Shown here piece by piece: positions 8,277 through 17,323 of a DNA stretch of 64,000 nucleotides. Each line of letters begins with the position of its first letter. Within the stretch, counting starts at the first letter, position 1. The position numbers were made by a program, and so were the translations under genes. Location: assembly GCF_900112185.1 (NCBI RefSeq), contig NZ_FOKP01000018.1, positions 62,001 to 126,000 on the forward strand, read 5' to 3'. The stretch is from Allobosea sp. CRIB-10 (GTDB lineage Bacteria; Pseudomonadota; Alphaproteobacteria; Rhizobiales; Beijerinckiaceae). The notes beneath the pieces are model-generated. The model was not told where the DNA came from. It saw only the letters and a list, made by a program, of their open reading frames with translations, and did no database searches.

Positions 8277-8888
8277 ATGGCGGCGAGCACGCAGGTCAGA
8301 TCGAAATTCGTCCAGATCGGCCTCTACAGCGCCGCGATCATCGCCGTGCTGGCGGTGCTCGCCATGTTGTTGCCTTGGCTGCTGCCTGCGCCCAAGCCCG
8401 CCCAGCCAGTCGTGGCGCAGCCCGCTCCGGCCCCTGCGCCACGCCCCGGCCAGCTCGAACGCATCCGGGCGGCGCTGGCCGAGGAGATCAAGGCCGGCTC
8501 GATCACGGTCGATCCGTTCGGCGGCTGGGTCGCGATCAGGGTCGGCAACCTCATCACCTTCGCCTCGGGACAGGCGACCGCCCTGCCCGGCTTCGTGCCG
8601 GTGGCGCGCCGCATCGCCGGCGTGATCGACGGCGAGAACGGCCCGGTGCGCATCGTCGGCCACACAGACGACCAGGCGGTCACGGCCGGCGGCCCCTTCC
8701 GCGACAACCAGGCGCTCTCGATCGCGCGGGCGGAGGCGGTCGCGGCCCTGATCCGGCCGGCCCTGCGCGAAGGCGGGCGTCTTGCGGTCGACGGCCGCGG
8801 CTCGTCCGAGGCGATCGCCGACAATGGCAGCATCGAGGGCCGGGCCCGCAACCGGCGCGTCGAGATCCTGATCACCCGCGAACCCTGA
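8277..8888 (+). CDS. OmpA-domain inner-membrane protein (T6SS TagL-like accessory)
   Basis: A 203-residue protein with a single membrane helix (about 12-37), a proline/alanine linker, and a C-terminal OmpA-like peptidoglycan-binding domain (about 75-203) with GHTDDQ, a SIARAEAV helix and the GRARNRRVEIL terminus. It begins at ATG 8277-8279, preceded by a GGGGGGAG purine run. T6SSs anchor to peptidoglycan through such domains, either fused to TssL or on separate TagL/TagN-type proteins. Being first in the rightward T6SS block makes an anchoring role likely, but no tssL is visible here to confirm this. Confidence 0.75.
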   Translation: MAASTQVRSKFVQIGLYSAAIIAVLAVLAMLLPWLLPAPKPAQPVVAQPAPAPAPRPGQLERIRAALAEEIKAGSITVDPFGGWVAIRVGNLITFASGQATALPGFVPVARRIAGVIDGENGPVRIVGHTDDQAVTAGGPFRDNQALSIARAEAVAALIRPALREGGRLAVDGRGSSEAIADNGSIEGRARNRRVEILITREP

Positions 8889-8951
8889 ACAGCGTCGTCA
8901 GCCTGTCGTCTACCCGCCCTAGCGTCACCTGCGAGCCACCAAGACAGCTTC

Positions 8952-11894
8952 ATGCCGACGATCATCAAACCACGAAAGCTCGGCATCCTGACCAAGGTCA
9001 AGCGCCGCGGCAGTTCGGCGACGCTCGTCGTCTCGGCGCTCGGACTGTTCTCGCTGCTCGAGCCCGGCGATTTCGAGCCCGACACCGCGCTCTGGCCGAC
9101 GGCGATGGAGCAGATGCCGGCCGGCACGATCTTCGACGCCGCGATGCCCAAGCCCTGCGGCGAGGTCCTCGTCGCCGGCTTCGCCCGTACCGCGGGGGGC
9201 GAACCGGTTCCGGCGCTTTCGCTCGAGATTGCGCTCGGCGCGGTCCGCAAGCGACTCGCGGTGTTCGGCGACCGCGTCTGGCGCCAGACCGCCGGAGGGC
9301 CGGTCTTCGAGCAGCCCAGGCCGTTCACCGAGATGCCGCTCGTCCCGGAGCGCTGCTTCGGCGGCCCGAATCATCCGGACAATCCGCTTGGGCGGGGGAT
9401 GGAGGCGGCCCGCCGCGTCGATGCCGGCGAGATCGTCCTCTTGCCGAACATCGAGCGCGCCGACCGGTTGATCCGCAACGCCGAGGACGCGCCCGAGCCG
9501 ATCCGTCTCGGACCGATCGATCCGGCGCATCCCTCCCGGCGGGCACTGGCCGGCACCTATGACGAGCGCTGGCTGAAGCACGGCTTTCCGGGACTCGCCC
9601 CCGACGCCGATCCGCGCCTGTTCTGCGTCGCGACGCCGGACCAGCGCATCGAAGGCTACTTCTCCGGGCAGGAACCTTACCGGCTCGTTGGCTTCTCGGC
9701 TGAGCATCCGGTGATCGAGGGCGCCCTGCCGGGCATGCGCGTGCGCATCTTCATTGCGCGCGTCGACGGGCTCTTCGAGCTGCCGAACGTCCTCGATACC
9801 GCCTGGCTCTTCCCCAGCGCCCATAAGGGCGTGCTGATCTATCGCGGCGCCTGCCCGGTCGCCGATATCGACGGGGACGACGTCAGCCATGTCATGCTCG
9901 CCTATGAGCGCCTCGCCGACGAGCCGCGCCCGGCCGAGCACTATGCCGAGGCCTTCCGGCTGCGCAGCGATCCGGCCGAGAAGCTGAAATACCCGCTCGC
10001 CGACGGCGCCCTGTCGCCTCTTCCGGATCCCGCCGCGGTCGAGCGGCGCCGGATCGCCCGCATGGCCCATCACGAACGCCAGCGCGAGCGGACCGAGAAG
10101 GCGCAGCGGCTCGTCCTGCGCGACGCACTCGACAGGGCCGGACTGCCCGCCGCCTTCATGCCGGACCTGCCGCCCGCCGAGCCGCCTCCCGCGTGGATGC
10201 CCTCGCCGGAGGAGATCGCCAGCGGTGAGATCGATTTCGCCACGCTGTTCGAAGGCACGCAGCAGCTCCAGGCGCAGATGGACGAACGCGGCCGCGAGCT
10301 GGGAGCCCAGGCCCATGCCGCGGCGAACCGTGGCGATCGCTTCCGCCAGACCGGAGATTTCGGCGAACTCGACGCGCTGCTGGCCGAGCTCGACCTGCCG
10401 GAGCAGCCCAACCTCGCCGCAACCGCGTTGCCGCCTGACTTCAAACTGCCGGCGAGCACGGTCGATCCGGAAGCGGCGCTGCGCGATGCGCTGCAGCGCT
10501 TCCAAAGCGGGCCAGGTGCAACGCTGCTTGCTGCCGCACGCGACGGCCTCGCAGGCGCGCAGGCGGCTCAGAGCGACGATCTCGTCCCGGACGTCGCGAC
10601 GATCAGCAAAGTGGAGCGGCCGACGATCTCTTTGCCTGCCGAGGCTGACGCGGCCGGCGACAAGCTGAGACGAGCCTTCCCTGAGCTCGCACCACCGGGG
10701 CAATCGCTCGACGATCTCCTCGGCTCGCTGCTGGCGGGCGACATCCTGCCGGACGCCAAAGAGCCGGCCGATCCGAAGACGCAGCTCGCCCGCGCGAGTG
10801 CACAGCTCGACCAGCTCGAGCCGCAGCTCGGCGAGGCCATGGCGACGATGCGCCGGCTCGCCCCGGAGCCGATTCATCCGATCACGCCATTGCCGCCGGA
10901 CCCGGCGCAGCGTTTCGGCCAGGCGATCATGGCAGCGAAAGCGGACGGCCTCGCCGGCCGAGACATGGCCGGCGCTGATCTCTCCGGCCAGGACTTCAGC
11001 GGGCTCGACCTGAGCGGCGCCTTCTTCGAGCAGTGCGATCTGCGCGGTGCGCGCTTCCACGGCGCCAATTGCACCAGCGCGGTCTTCGCCGGTGCCGATC
11101 TGCGCGGAGCGGATTTTTCGCAGGCCAGCCTGCTGGAGGCCAATCTCGGCGCTGCCGACGCCCGTGGCGCCCGCTTCGCCGGAGCGGACCTGCGCCGGGC
11201 GCAATGGCTGAAGAGCCAGTTGTCGCAATGCGATTTAGCCGGCGCGACGCTCGAAGAGGCCAATTTCATCGAAACCGATCTGTCGGACGTCTCCTTCGCC
11301 GGTGCCAAGCTCGACCGGGTCACGATCCTGCGCTCCGACATGACGCGGGTCGTCCTCGCCGATGCGATCATGGAGAGCTGCGCGCTGATTGAGGTCAAGG
11401 CGAAGAGCCTCGATGCCCGCAGGCTCAAGGCGTTCAAGCTCTCGGCGGTTAAACTGAAGGCGCCCGGCGCCGATTTTTCCGGGGCGCATCTGCAGCAGAG
11501 CGGCTTCCATGCCGGCTGCGATCTCGCCGGCGCGCGTTTCGACGGCGCCGTCGGCATGAACGGCTCCTTCCGTGGCGCCAGGCTGATCCGTGCCAGCTTC
11601 GCACGGGCGAGCTTCAACCGGGTCGATTTCGGCGAGGCCGATCTGAGCGAGGCCGATCTTGCCCTCGCCTCGCTCAAGCAGGCCTCGCTTGGCAAGGCAA
11701 TCCTGCTGCGGGCCGATCTCTTCGGCGCCAATCTGTTCAATGCCCAGGCGCGCCGCGCCCATCTCGACGGCGCCCGGCTGCTGCGGGCCAATCTCTATGG
11801 CTGCGACCTCTCGGATGCCTCGCTCGTCGGCGCCGACCTGACGCAGGCGCTGCTCGACAAGACCCTGTTCGGGATGCCCGCCGATGCGCCCTGA
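8952..11894 (+). CDS. DUF2169 - pentapeptide-repeat T6SS adaptor
   Basis: A 980-residue two-part protein. The N-terminal ~300 residues match DUF2169 (GDFEPDTALWPTAMEQMPAG, CFGGPNHPDNPLG, LPNVLDTAWLFP), a family known from T6SS loci where members act as chaperone/adaptors loading effectors onto VgrG/PAAR spikes. Residues about 340-650 are charged and partly coiled. From about 655 to 975 there is a long run of pentapeptide repeats of the A-(D/N)-L-x-x type, expected to fold as a right-handed quadrilateral beta-helix. The stop overlaps the start of the next pentapeptide protein by 11 nt. Fusion of the adaptor domain to a repeat helix may extend its reach to cargo or spike. Confidence 0.85.
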   Translation: MPTIIKPRKLGILTKVKRRGSSATLVVSALGLFSLLEPGDFEPDTALWPTAMEQMPAGTIFDAAMPKPCGEVLVAGFARTAGGEPVPALSLEIALGAVRKRLAVFGDRVWRQTAGGPVFEQPRPFTEMPLVPERCFGGPNHPDNPLGRGMEAARRVDAGEIVLLPNIERADRLIRNAEDAPEPIRLGPIDPAHPSRRALAGTYDERWLKHGFPGLAPDADPRLFCVATPDQRIEGYFSGQEPYRLVGFSAEHPVIEGALPGMRVRIFIARVDGLFELPNVLDTAWLFPSAHKGVLIYRGACPVADIDGDDVSHVMLAYERLADEPRPAEHYAEAFRLRSDPAEKLKYPLADGALSPLPDPAAVERRRIARMAHHERQRERTEKAQRLVLRDALDRAGLPAAFMPDLPPAEPPPAWMPSPEEIASGEIDFATLFEGTQQLQAQMDERGRELGAQAHAAANRGDRFRQTGDFGELDALLAELDLPEQPNLAATALPPDFKLPASTVDPEAALRDALQRFQSGPGATLLAAARDGLAGAQAAQSDDLVPDVATISKVERPTISLPAEADAAGDKLRRAFPELAPPGQSLDDLLGSLLAGDILPDAKEPADPKTQLARASAQLDQLEPQLGEAMATMRRLAPEPIHPITPLPPDPAQRFGQAIMAAKADGLAGRDMAGADLSGQDFSGLDLSGAFFEQCDLRGARFHGANCTSAVFAGADLRGADFSQASLLEANLGAADARGARFAGADLRRAQWLKSQLSQCDLAGATLEEANFIETDLSDVSFAGAKLDRVTILRSDMTRVVLADAIMESCALIEVKAKSLDARRLKAFKLSAVKLKAPGADFSGAHLQQSGFHAGCDLAGARFDGAVGMNGSFRGARLIRASFARASFNRVDFGEADLSEADLALASLKQASLGKAILLRADLFGANLFNAQARRAHLDGARLLRANLYGCDLSDASLVGADLTQALLDKTLFGMPADAP

Positions 11895-12951
11895 GGATCT
11901 GCTTGAGCGCGTCGAGCTCGGCCTGCCGGTCGAGGGCGCCTCCTTCGCCGGAGCGGATTTCGGCGGCATAACGCTGGATGGCGCGATCCTTATCGGCTGC
12001 GACTTCTCCGGTGCCCATTTTCGCGAGGCGCAGCTGAAGCGATGCCAGCTCGTCCAGTGCCGTTTCGAGCGGGCGGATTTCAGCGGCGCGGGCTTCGACA
12101 CGGTGCAATGGCCTCGCACCGGGCTGATCGCCGCATCCTTCGCCCGCGCGACGCTGCTTCATTGCCAGTTTGCCGAAACCGACGCGACCGAGGCTGATTT
12201 CACCGGCGCGAAACTCGCAAGCACGAGCTTCGCGCGGGTCGATCTCTCCCGATCCTGCTTCGCCGGGGTCGAATTGACGACGGTCGCGCTGGTCGAATGC
12301 ACCCTCGCGAGCGTCGACCTATCGGATGCGACGATCCGCGGCCTGACGCTGGTCAAGGGCGATCTGCGGACCGCCATTCTCGATGGCGCCGACATCGACA
12401 CGATGTTCGCCATGGAGGCGGATCTGTCGGGTCGTGACCTGCGCAAGATCAGGCTGTCGCGCCTCAATCTGATGAAGGCGCGCCTCTCCGGCTGCAACCT
12501 CGCCGGCATCGACCTCTCCCAGAGCCTCTTCCTGGAAGCCGATCTCTCGGGCGCAGACCTCTCCGGGGCGAGGCTGCCGATGGCGCTGATGGTCGGCGCC
12601 GATCTCACAGCGGCGAAGCTGGTCGGAGCCGATCTCACCAGCGCGAATTTCAGCGAGGCGAAGCTCGCCGGCGCCGACCTTTCGGACGCAAGGTTGAGCA
12701 ACGCCCTGTTCGAACGCACCGACTGTAGCGCCGCCCGCTTCGAGCGCGCCTTGCTCGACCATGCGCAGTTCCCCTACGCCCGGCTCGACGGCGCCTCCTT
12801 CATTGCGGCGCGCTTTCATCGCACCAGCCTTCACGCCGTCTCGGCCGAGGGCGCGCTGTTCCAGCATGCGACGGGCTCGACCCTTCCGACCGACCCACAG
12901 CGTGCCGTCGCCGATCTCTACGATCCCGCGCGTGTCGCAGCCCTGGCCTGA
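11884..12951 (+). CDS. pentapeptide-repeat protein in T6SS module
   Basis: A 355-residue protein made almost wholly of pentapeptide repeats (for example GADLSDARLS and EADLSGADLSGARL), so expected to be one long beta-helical rod. It has no signal peptide and no membrane segment. It overlaps the end of the DUF2169 fusion by 11 nt and precedes the PAAR-like gene by 11 nt, placing it firmly in the spike/adaptor operon. It resembles the C-terminal repeat half of its upstream neighbour, which suggests duplication. DNA-mimic pentapeptide proteins exist, but context favours a structural or chaperone role here. Confidence 0.8.
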   Translation: MRPEDLLERVELGLPVEGASFAGADFGGITLDGAILIGCDFSGAHFREAQLKRCQLVQCRFERADFSGAGFDTVQWPRTGLIAASFARATLLHCQFAETDATEADFTGAKLASTSFARVDLSRSCFAGVELTTVALVECTLASVDLSDATIRGLTLVKGDLRTAILDGADIDTMFAMEADLSGRDLRKIRLSRLNLMKARLSGCNLAGIDLSQSLFLEADLSGADLSGARLPMALMVGADLTAAKLVGADLTSANFSEAKLAGADLSDARLSNALFERTDCSAARFERALLDHAQFPYARLDGASFIAARFHRTSLHAVSAEGALFQHATGSTLPTDPQRAVADLYDPARVAALA

Positions 12952-12962
12952 GGAGAGGCGCG

Positions 12963-13367
12963 ATGGTCTTCGTCAACTCCTCCGGGCCGATCCCCGCCCC
13001 GGACTTCGCCTTCCCGGATGTCTGCCTAACTCCGGCCGTCGTACCGATCCCGGTGCCCTACCCCAACATTGCGCTGGCGCCGACGGCGATCCCGACGCAG
13101 CTCACCACCTTCCTGACCTGCATGCCCGCGCACAACCTGCTGACCACCAAGCCGCTGAGCCTCGGCGACCAGCCCGGCGTCCTGCTCGGCGTCGCCTCCG
13201 GCTTCGTCATGGGCCCGGTTAGGCATGCGATGGGCTCGGTGACGATGTTCCTCGGCGGCCCGCCCGCCACGAAGATGCTCAACCCGACCATGCAGAACGG
13301 CATGAGCCCGAACATCGTCGGCGTGACGCTCGCCCCCAGCCAGGTCACCACGATCTGTCTGTCCTGA
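12963..13367 (+). CDS. PAAR-like DUF4150 spike-tip protein
   Basis: A 134-residue protein of the DUF4150/PAAR-like type, which caps the T6SS spike and can carry effectors. It shows the family's proline-rich opening with VPIPVPYPNIA, the LTTKPLSLGDQPG segment, a glycine-rich centre (VASGFVMGPVRH) and a threonine/alanine-rich end. No extra toxin domain is fused, so any cargo must be bound through partners such as the DUF2169 protein. An in-frame ATG at 12963 follows a GAGGAGAGGCGCG ribosome site, 11 nt after the previous stop. Confidence 0.85.
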   Translation: MVFVNSSGPIPAPDFAFPDVCLTPAVVPIPVPYPNIALAPTAIPTQLTTFLTCMPAHNLLTTKPLSLGDQPGVLLGVASGFVMGPVRHAMGSVTMFLGGPPATKMLNPTMQNGMSPNIVGVTLAPSQVTTICLS

Positions 13368-13404
13368 ACACCGGCCGCATTTCTGATCCCACGGGAGAGC
13401 ACCG

Positions 13405-14886
13405 ATGATGCCCGCCGCGACCACCTCGATCCCGCCCTCCGGCGTCATGCCGGCTTTGCGCCCGGCGACCGTGGTCGCCCGCGCCGGCGACCAGCTGCTT
13501 CTGCGAACCGAGACTAGCGAGGTGCCGGCCAGCGTCGCCCTCTCCTGCCCGCTCGCGCCGCAGGTCGGCGACCAGGTTCTCGCCTGGGCCGGCGGCGAGG
13601 AATGGCACATCCTCGCCGTACTGGGTCGCGAGGCGCGCCCGGCGCAGCATGCCGGTCCGGCTGTCATCGACGACGAGCCGAGGCCATTGCCGCCAGTGCC
13701 GCACTACGAAGATGCCTCGGTCACCGAAGGCGAGGCTTCGGCCGGCCGGCCATATACCCGCATCGACGTGCCGCTGAAGCCAGACGAATTCGGCAGCGGC
13801 ACCTATCTGCGCCTCGGCGCCTATGTCGAGGGCGAGGAGGGCACGATGATGCCCGAGCTCACGCTGTCGAAGAGCACCGCCTCCAACACGACCAAGACCG
13901 AGCCTAGCCCGGACCTGTCGCTGGCCTCCCTGCTCAGCGGCAAGAACCCCTATGTCGCCGTCGCCGAGACGGCCAATGCCGCCAAAGAGAGCGACGCGAC
14001 CAATGCCGATGGCAGCGTCAAGCAGGGCTATCTGAAGCGCGGCGACAAGTTCGTGAAGAACAAGGCCGGCCAGATGGAACTGATGACCATCTCGACCAAG
14101 GCGACGACGACGACCTCGTCCGGCGACGGCTTCCTCGGCAAGACCGACTCGGACGTCAACCTCAGCGTCGGCGGCGGCATGCTGGTCGACATCGTCAAGG
14201 GCCAGACCACCAACGTCTCCGACGGCGACATCAAGTTCACCGCGCCCGCCGGCGTCTTCGCCGTCAACGCGCTCTCCGGCGTCTCGATCACCGCCGGCAC
14301 GCCAGACGCGCCGGCCAACATCTCCCTGCTGGCTTATGGCTATGTGAAGAACGAGGCCAAGGGGCCGCTCTCGGAATGGCTCTATTCCACCTCCGAGAAG
14401 AAGACCTATGGCACGGCCAAGGAGTGGTTCTACGGCGAGAAATATACGGAGTTCCACGGCTACGAGGAGAAGAAGTTCTTCGGCGTGTCGACCAGCTATT
14501 TCCTCGGCGACCAGACCTCGACCAACCTGGCAGCGCGCATCAACCTGACCATGGCGGCGACGCTGACGCTCGCCATGGGCGTCGAGTTCCGCCTCAACGC
14601 CGCGATCGACCTCAAGATCAATCTCGCCATCGACATGAACATCATCATCGGCGTCGCCTTCAAGGCCGTGGTCGGCTTCGACACGAAGGCGGTGCTCGGC
14701 TCGGACTTCAAATACGTCAACGGCCTGGACTTCAAATGGGTCGGCATCGACGGCAAGAAGTTCGGTCTGGAAGTGAAGAACGCCGATATGAACGCCTATC
14801 TCAAGGCGGTCGTGCTGGGGAAAAGCACAGTCGAGATCGGCGGCAAGGACGTCGATGTCAAAACCGGACTGCTTCTTCGGTCATGA
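13405..14886 (+). CDS. spike-like protein of unknown family (OB-like N-terminus, beta-helix-like C-terminus)
   Basis: I do not recognise a named family for the full 493 residues. Residues about 15-75 read like the OB-fold start of the downstream DUF3540 protein (ALRPATVVARAGDQLLL, VGDQVLAW, EEWHILAVLGRE). A middle region (about 75-330) is serine/threonine-rich. The last ~125 residues alternate polar and hydrophobic positions (AAIDLKINLAIDMN, then repeated VGFDTKAVLGSDFKYVNG units), as in the triple-stranded needle of VgrG/gp5. It therefore may be a spike component lacking the gp27 part, or an effector carried on one. Its stop overlaps the DUF3540 start (ATGA, 14883-14886). Confidence 0.6.
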   Translation: MMPAATTSIPPSGVMPALRPATVVARAGDQLLLRTETSEVPASVALSCPLAPQVGDQVLAWAGGEEWHILAVLGREARPAQHAGPAVIDDEPRPLPPVPHYEDASVTEGEASAGRPYTRIDVPLKPDEFGSGTYLRLGAYVEGEEGTMMPELTLSKSTASNTTKTEPSPDLSLASLLSGKNPYVAVAETANAAKESDATNADGSVKQGYLKRGDKFVKNKAGQMELMTISTKATTTTSSGDGFLGKTDSDVNLSVGGGMLVDIVKGQTTNVSDGDIKFTAPAGVFAVNALSGVSITAGTPDAPANISLLAYGYVKNEAKGPLSEWLYSTSEKKTYGTAKEWFYGEKYTEFHGYEEKKFFGVSTSYFLGDQTSTNLAARINLTMAATLTLAMGVEFRLNAAIDLKINLAIDMNIIIGVAFKAVVGFDTKAVLGSDFKYVNGLDFKWVGIDGKKFGLEVKNADMNAYLKAVVLGKSTVEIGGKDVDVKTGLLLRS

Positions 14887-15548
14887 ATCGAGCCTTGCAC
14901 AGCCCCTTCGCCATCGTCGAGGCGTCCGCCGGCGCGAGTTCCACACCTTTCCAGGAGGCGGATCGGCTGACTTCTGCGCGCGTGCTCGCCGTCACCGGAG
15001 AACGCTGCCTGGTGCAGGACGAGGCGGGGACGCGCGAAGCCTCGCGCGCCGTGTCGTGCCTGATCCAGCCGCAGCCCGAGGACGAGGTGCTCATCGTCGT
15101 CTCCGGCCGGCGTGTCTTCATCCTCGCCGTATTGACCCGCACTGGCCTGGGCGATGCGACGCTCGCCTTGCCGGACCGGGCTGCCAACCTCGCCATCGCG
15201 GCGCCGAGCATCGCCCTCAACGCCACGGCCCGGCTCGGGCTCGACGCGCCGGAAGTAGCAGTGACCAGCCGGCGCTTCCATCTGGTCACCGACGTGCTGA
15301 CGCAAATCTCGCGGCTGGCCTCCATCGTCGGCGATGCCCTGACCACAGTCGTCGGCTGCCAGTCGACCGTGGCGCAGCGCATCGAGGTGACCTCGCAAGA
15401 GCGCAACACCGCGATCGCCGGCATCGACGCTGAGCGTATCGGCACGCATGTCTCGCAGACCGAGCTCACTACCGTGAGCGCTGCCGTCGAGACGCATCTG
15501 GCGCGCGACGATATCCGCCTCGACGCCAAGCGCGTGACGATCGGATGA
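14883..15548 (+). CDS. DUF3540 domain protein of T6SS module
   Basis: A 221-residue protein matching DUF3540, a family of unknown function regularly found beside DUF2169, DUF4150 and pentapeptide genes in T6SS clusters. The N-terminal half looks like an OB fold (ARVLAVTGERCLVQD, PEDEVLIVVSGRRVFILAVL). The middle has short alternating beta repeats (LAIAAPSIALNATARLGLD), followed by a helical stretch (DVLTQISRLASIVGDAL). Together these resemble a gpV/spike-type protein. It is translationally coupled at both ends: ATG at 14883 within the previous stop, and its TGA at 15546-15548 overlaps the next ATG. Confidence 0.75.
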   Translation: MNRALHSPFAIVEASAGASSTPFQEADRLTSARVLAVTGERCLVQDEAGTREASRAVSCLIQPQPEDEVLIVVSGRRVFILAVLTRTGLGDATLALPDRAANLAIAAPSIALNATARLGLDAPEVAVTSRRFHLVTDVLTQISRLASIVGDALTTVVGCQSTVAQRIEVTSQERNTAIAGIDAERIGTHVSQTELTTVSAAVETHLARDDIRLDAKRVTIG

Positions 15549-17323
15549 GCGCGCCTTCAGCCGCCACCAGCCATGCGACCAGAGTGCGGGCCGGGCTGAT
15601 GCGCCTGTCCGAAGGCCGCACCGACGAGGCCGAGGCGATCCTGCGCGAGGCGCTCGCGGCCCGGCCGGACGATCCCTGGGTGCTGAACGGGCTCGGCGGC
15701 GTCGCGCTGCTGAGGCGCGACACAGCGATGGCGGAAAGGCTGATCGGCGCCGCGGCGCGCTTGCTGCCGGGCGAGCCCGAAATCCTCGCCAATCTCGCTG
15801 CCCTGCACGCCGAATGTGACCGCATCGACGACGCCGAGCTCTGCCTCGACGAAGCGGTCCGCCTCGCTCCTCGCCATGCCGGCATCAGGGAACGCCGGGC
15901 CGAGCTTCTTCTGGCACAACGGCGCCCCTCGGACGCGGCCAACGAGGCGCAGCGGGCGCTGGAATGCGATCCCGAACGGCCGCGCGCCTGGCTGCTGCGC
16001 GGCCTTTGCGCACTCGCCGCCTCAGACCGGCCGCTCGCCGTCGCCTGCTTCGAGGAGGCCGTCGCCCTGGATGAGGCCTGCGTCGAGGCCTGGCACAACC
16101 TCGCGGAAGCCCATGCCTCGCTCGGCGACGAAGCTGCAGCGCTCGACTGCGCCGAGCGCGCCTATCTCTGCGTGCCGTCGGATCCGGTGCACATCACCAC
16201 CCTGGCGCGGCTCCTCGTCGTCCGCGATCCCGGACGTTCGGGCGAGTTGCTGCGGCGGGCGCTGGCCCTCGCACCCGGCTACCTGCCCGCGCTGGAGCTG
16301 CAGGCGCTGATCGCGACGGACGCTGCAACCGTCCGGCAAGCCTTTGCCGAGCTGGCTGCGGCTGCCCGCGAACCCGGGAACGGCTTGGCTCTGCTCGCCT
16401 TGGCGCGGACGCTCGCCGGCGCAGGACGCTTCGGCGATGCGCTGCTGGCGAGCGAGCGCGCCGTGGCGCTGCAGCTTCCCGAGGCTCGCCCGTTGCGGCA
16501 CGCTTGCCTGTTCGCGCTCGGCCGCTTCGGCGAAGCCTATGGCAACCTGCCGGAGCCTCACCCTGGGATCGACGCGGTGCTCATTCCACCGGACATGTCC
16601 CTCGGCGAGGTCGTCTTCGCGCTTCGTCTGCTGCCGAAGCTGGCAGCGCAGGCCGGCCGGGAGCTACCGCTGCTGGCCCCGCCGGCCCTCCATCCGCTGC
16701 TGGCGCCGCTCGCACCCGCTCTTTCGGAAGCGGGTCGAGCCGACGCCATGCAGCCGCTCGTTCTCGCCGAGGCGATGGCGCATCTGCGCGCCGATGCCGA
16801 CACGCTCGCGATGGCGGCGCCCTACATCACCCTCGAGCCCGGCCACGCCAGGCGCTGGAAGGATGCGGTCGCGGCGCTGCCGGGCCCGCGCATCGGGATC
16901 GTCTGGTCGGCGCATCTCCGGGGAATAGGGCTTGATGACCTTCTGGCAGCCGCCAGGCCGCTCGGCACGGTGGTGAGCCTGGCGACGGGCGCAGCGCGGG
17001 ACGCGCTCGCCCATGCGCCTGACGTGATCGATGCCGGCCATCGCATCGCCGGCCCGGAGGACCTTGCCGCCGTCATCGCTGCGCTCGATCTCGTGCTGGC
17101 GCCGGATTGTCTTGCCTTGCATCTTGCCGGCGCGCTCGGCCGCCCCGGCATCGCGCTCCTGCCGCGCGCGCCACACTGGATCTGGCAGGAAGAGGGCGGG
17201 CGAACGCGATTCTATCCGTCGCTGATGGCCTGGCGAGCGAAACAAGCACTGGATGCGACCGCATCGCGCGCGGAACTCGAGCATCTCCTGCGCATGCATC
17301 TTGCCGTCGAGGCGGACGCATGA
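15545..17323 (+). CDS. TPR protein with degenerate GT-B/OGT-like C-terminal domain
   Basis: A 592-residue cytoplasmic protein. Residues about 12-330 contain tandem tetratricopeptide repeats (LREALAARPDDPWVLNGLGG; WLLRGLCALAASDRPLAVAC). Residues about 440-590 resemble the C-terminal half of TPR-linked glycosyltransferases: PRIGIVWSAH opening, APDCLALHLAGALGRPG where functional enzymes usually have a VDTAVAHLAGALG-type block, then PHWIWQEE and FYPSLMAWR. The substitution at the sugar-nucleotide site leaves activity uncertain. It lies in the T6SS operon between DUF3540 and the transglutaminase-like gene with 4-bp overlaps at both ends, so it may be an assembly chaperone, or a modifier of a T6SS component. 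Confidence 0.7.
   Translation: MSAPSAATSHATRVRAGLMRLSEGRTDEAEAILREALAARPDDPWVLNGLGGVALLRRDTAMAERLIGAAARLLPGEPEILANLAALHAECDRIDDAELCLDEAVRLAPRHAGIRERRAELLLAQRRPSDAANEAQRALECDPERPRAWLLRGLCALAASDRPLAVACFEEAVALDEACVEAWHNLAEAHASLGDEAAALDCAERAYLCVPSDPVHITTLARLLVVRDPGRSGELLRRALALAPGYLPALELQALIATDAATVRQAFAELAAAAREPGNGLALLALARTLAGAGRFGDALLASERAVALQLPEARPLRHACLFALGRFGEAYGNLPEPHPGIDAVLIPPDMSLGEVVFALRLLPKLAAQAGRELPLLAPPALHPLLAPLAPALSEAGRADAMQPLVLAEAMAHLRADADTLAMAAPYITLEPGHARRWKDAVAALPGPRIGIVWSAHLRGIGLDDLLAAARPLGTVVSLATGAARDALAHAPDVIDAGHRIAGPEDLAAVIAALDLVLAPDCLALHLAGALGRPGIALLPRAPHWIWQEEGGRTRFYPSLMAWRAKQALDATASRAELEHLLRMHLAVEADA

Noticed and set aside
8925..11228. A 767-codon open frame on the minus strand opposite the DUF2169-pentapeptide gene
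   Set aside because: The plus strand has clear domain signatures. The minus product is an Arg/Leu/Gly-rich antisense shadow of high-GC repeat codons.
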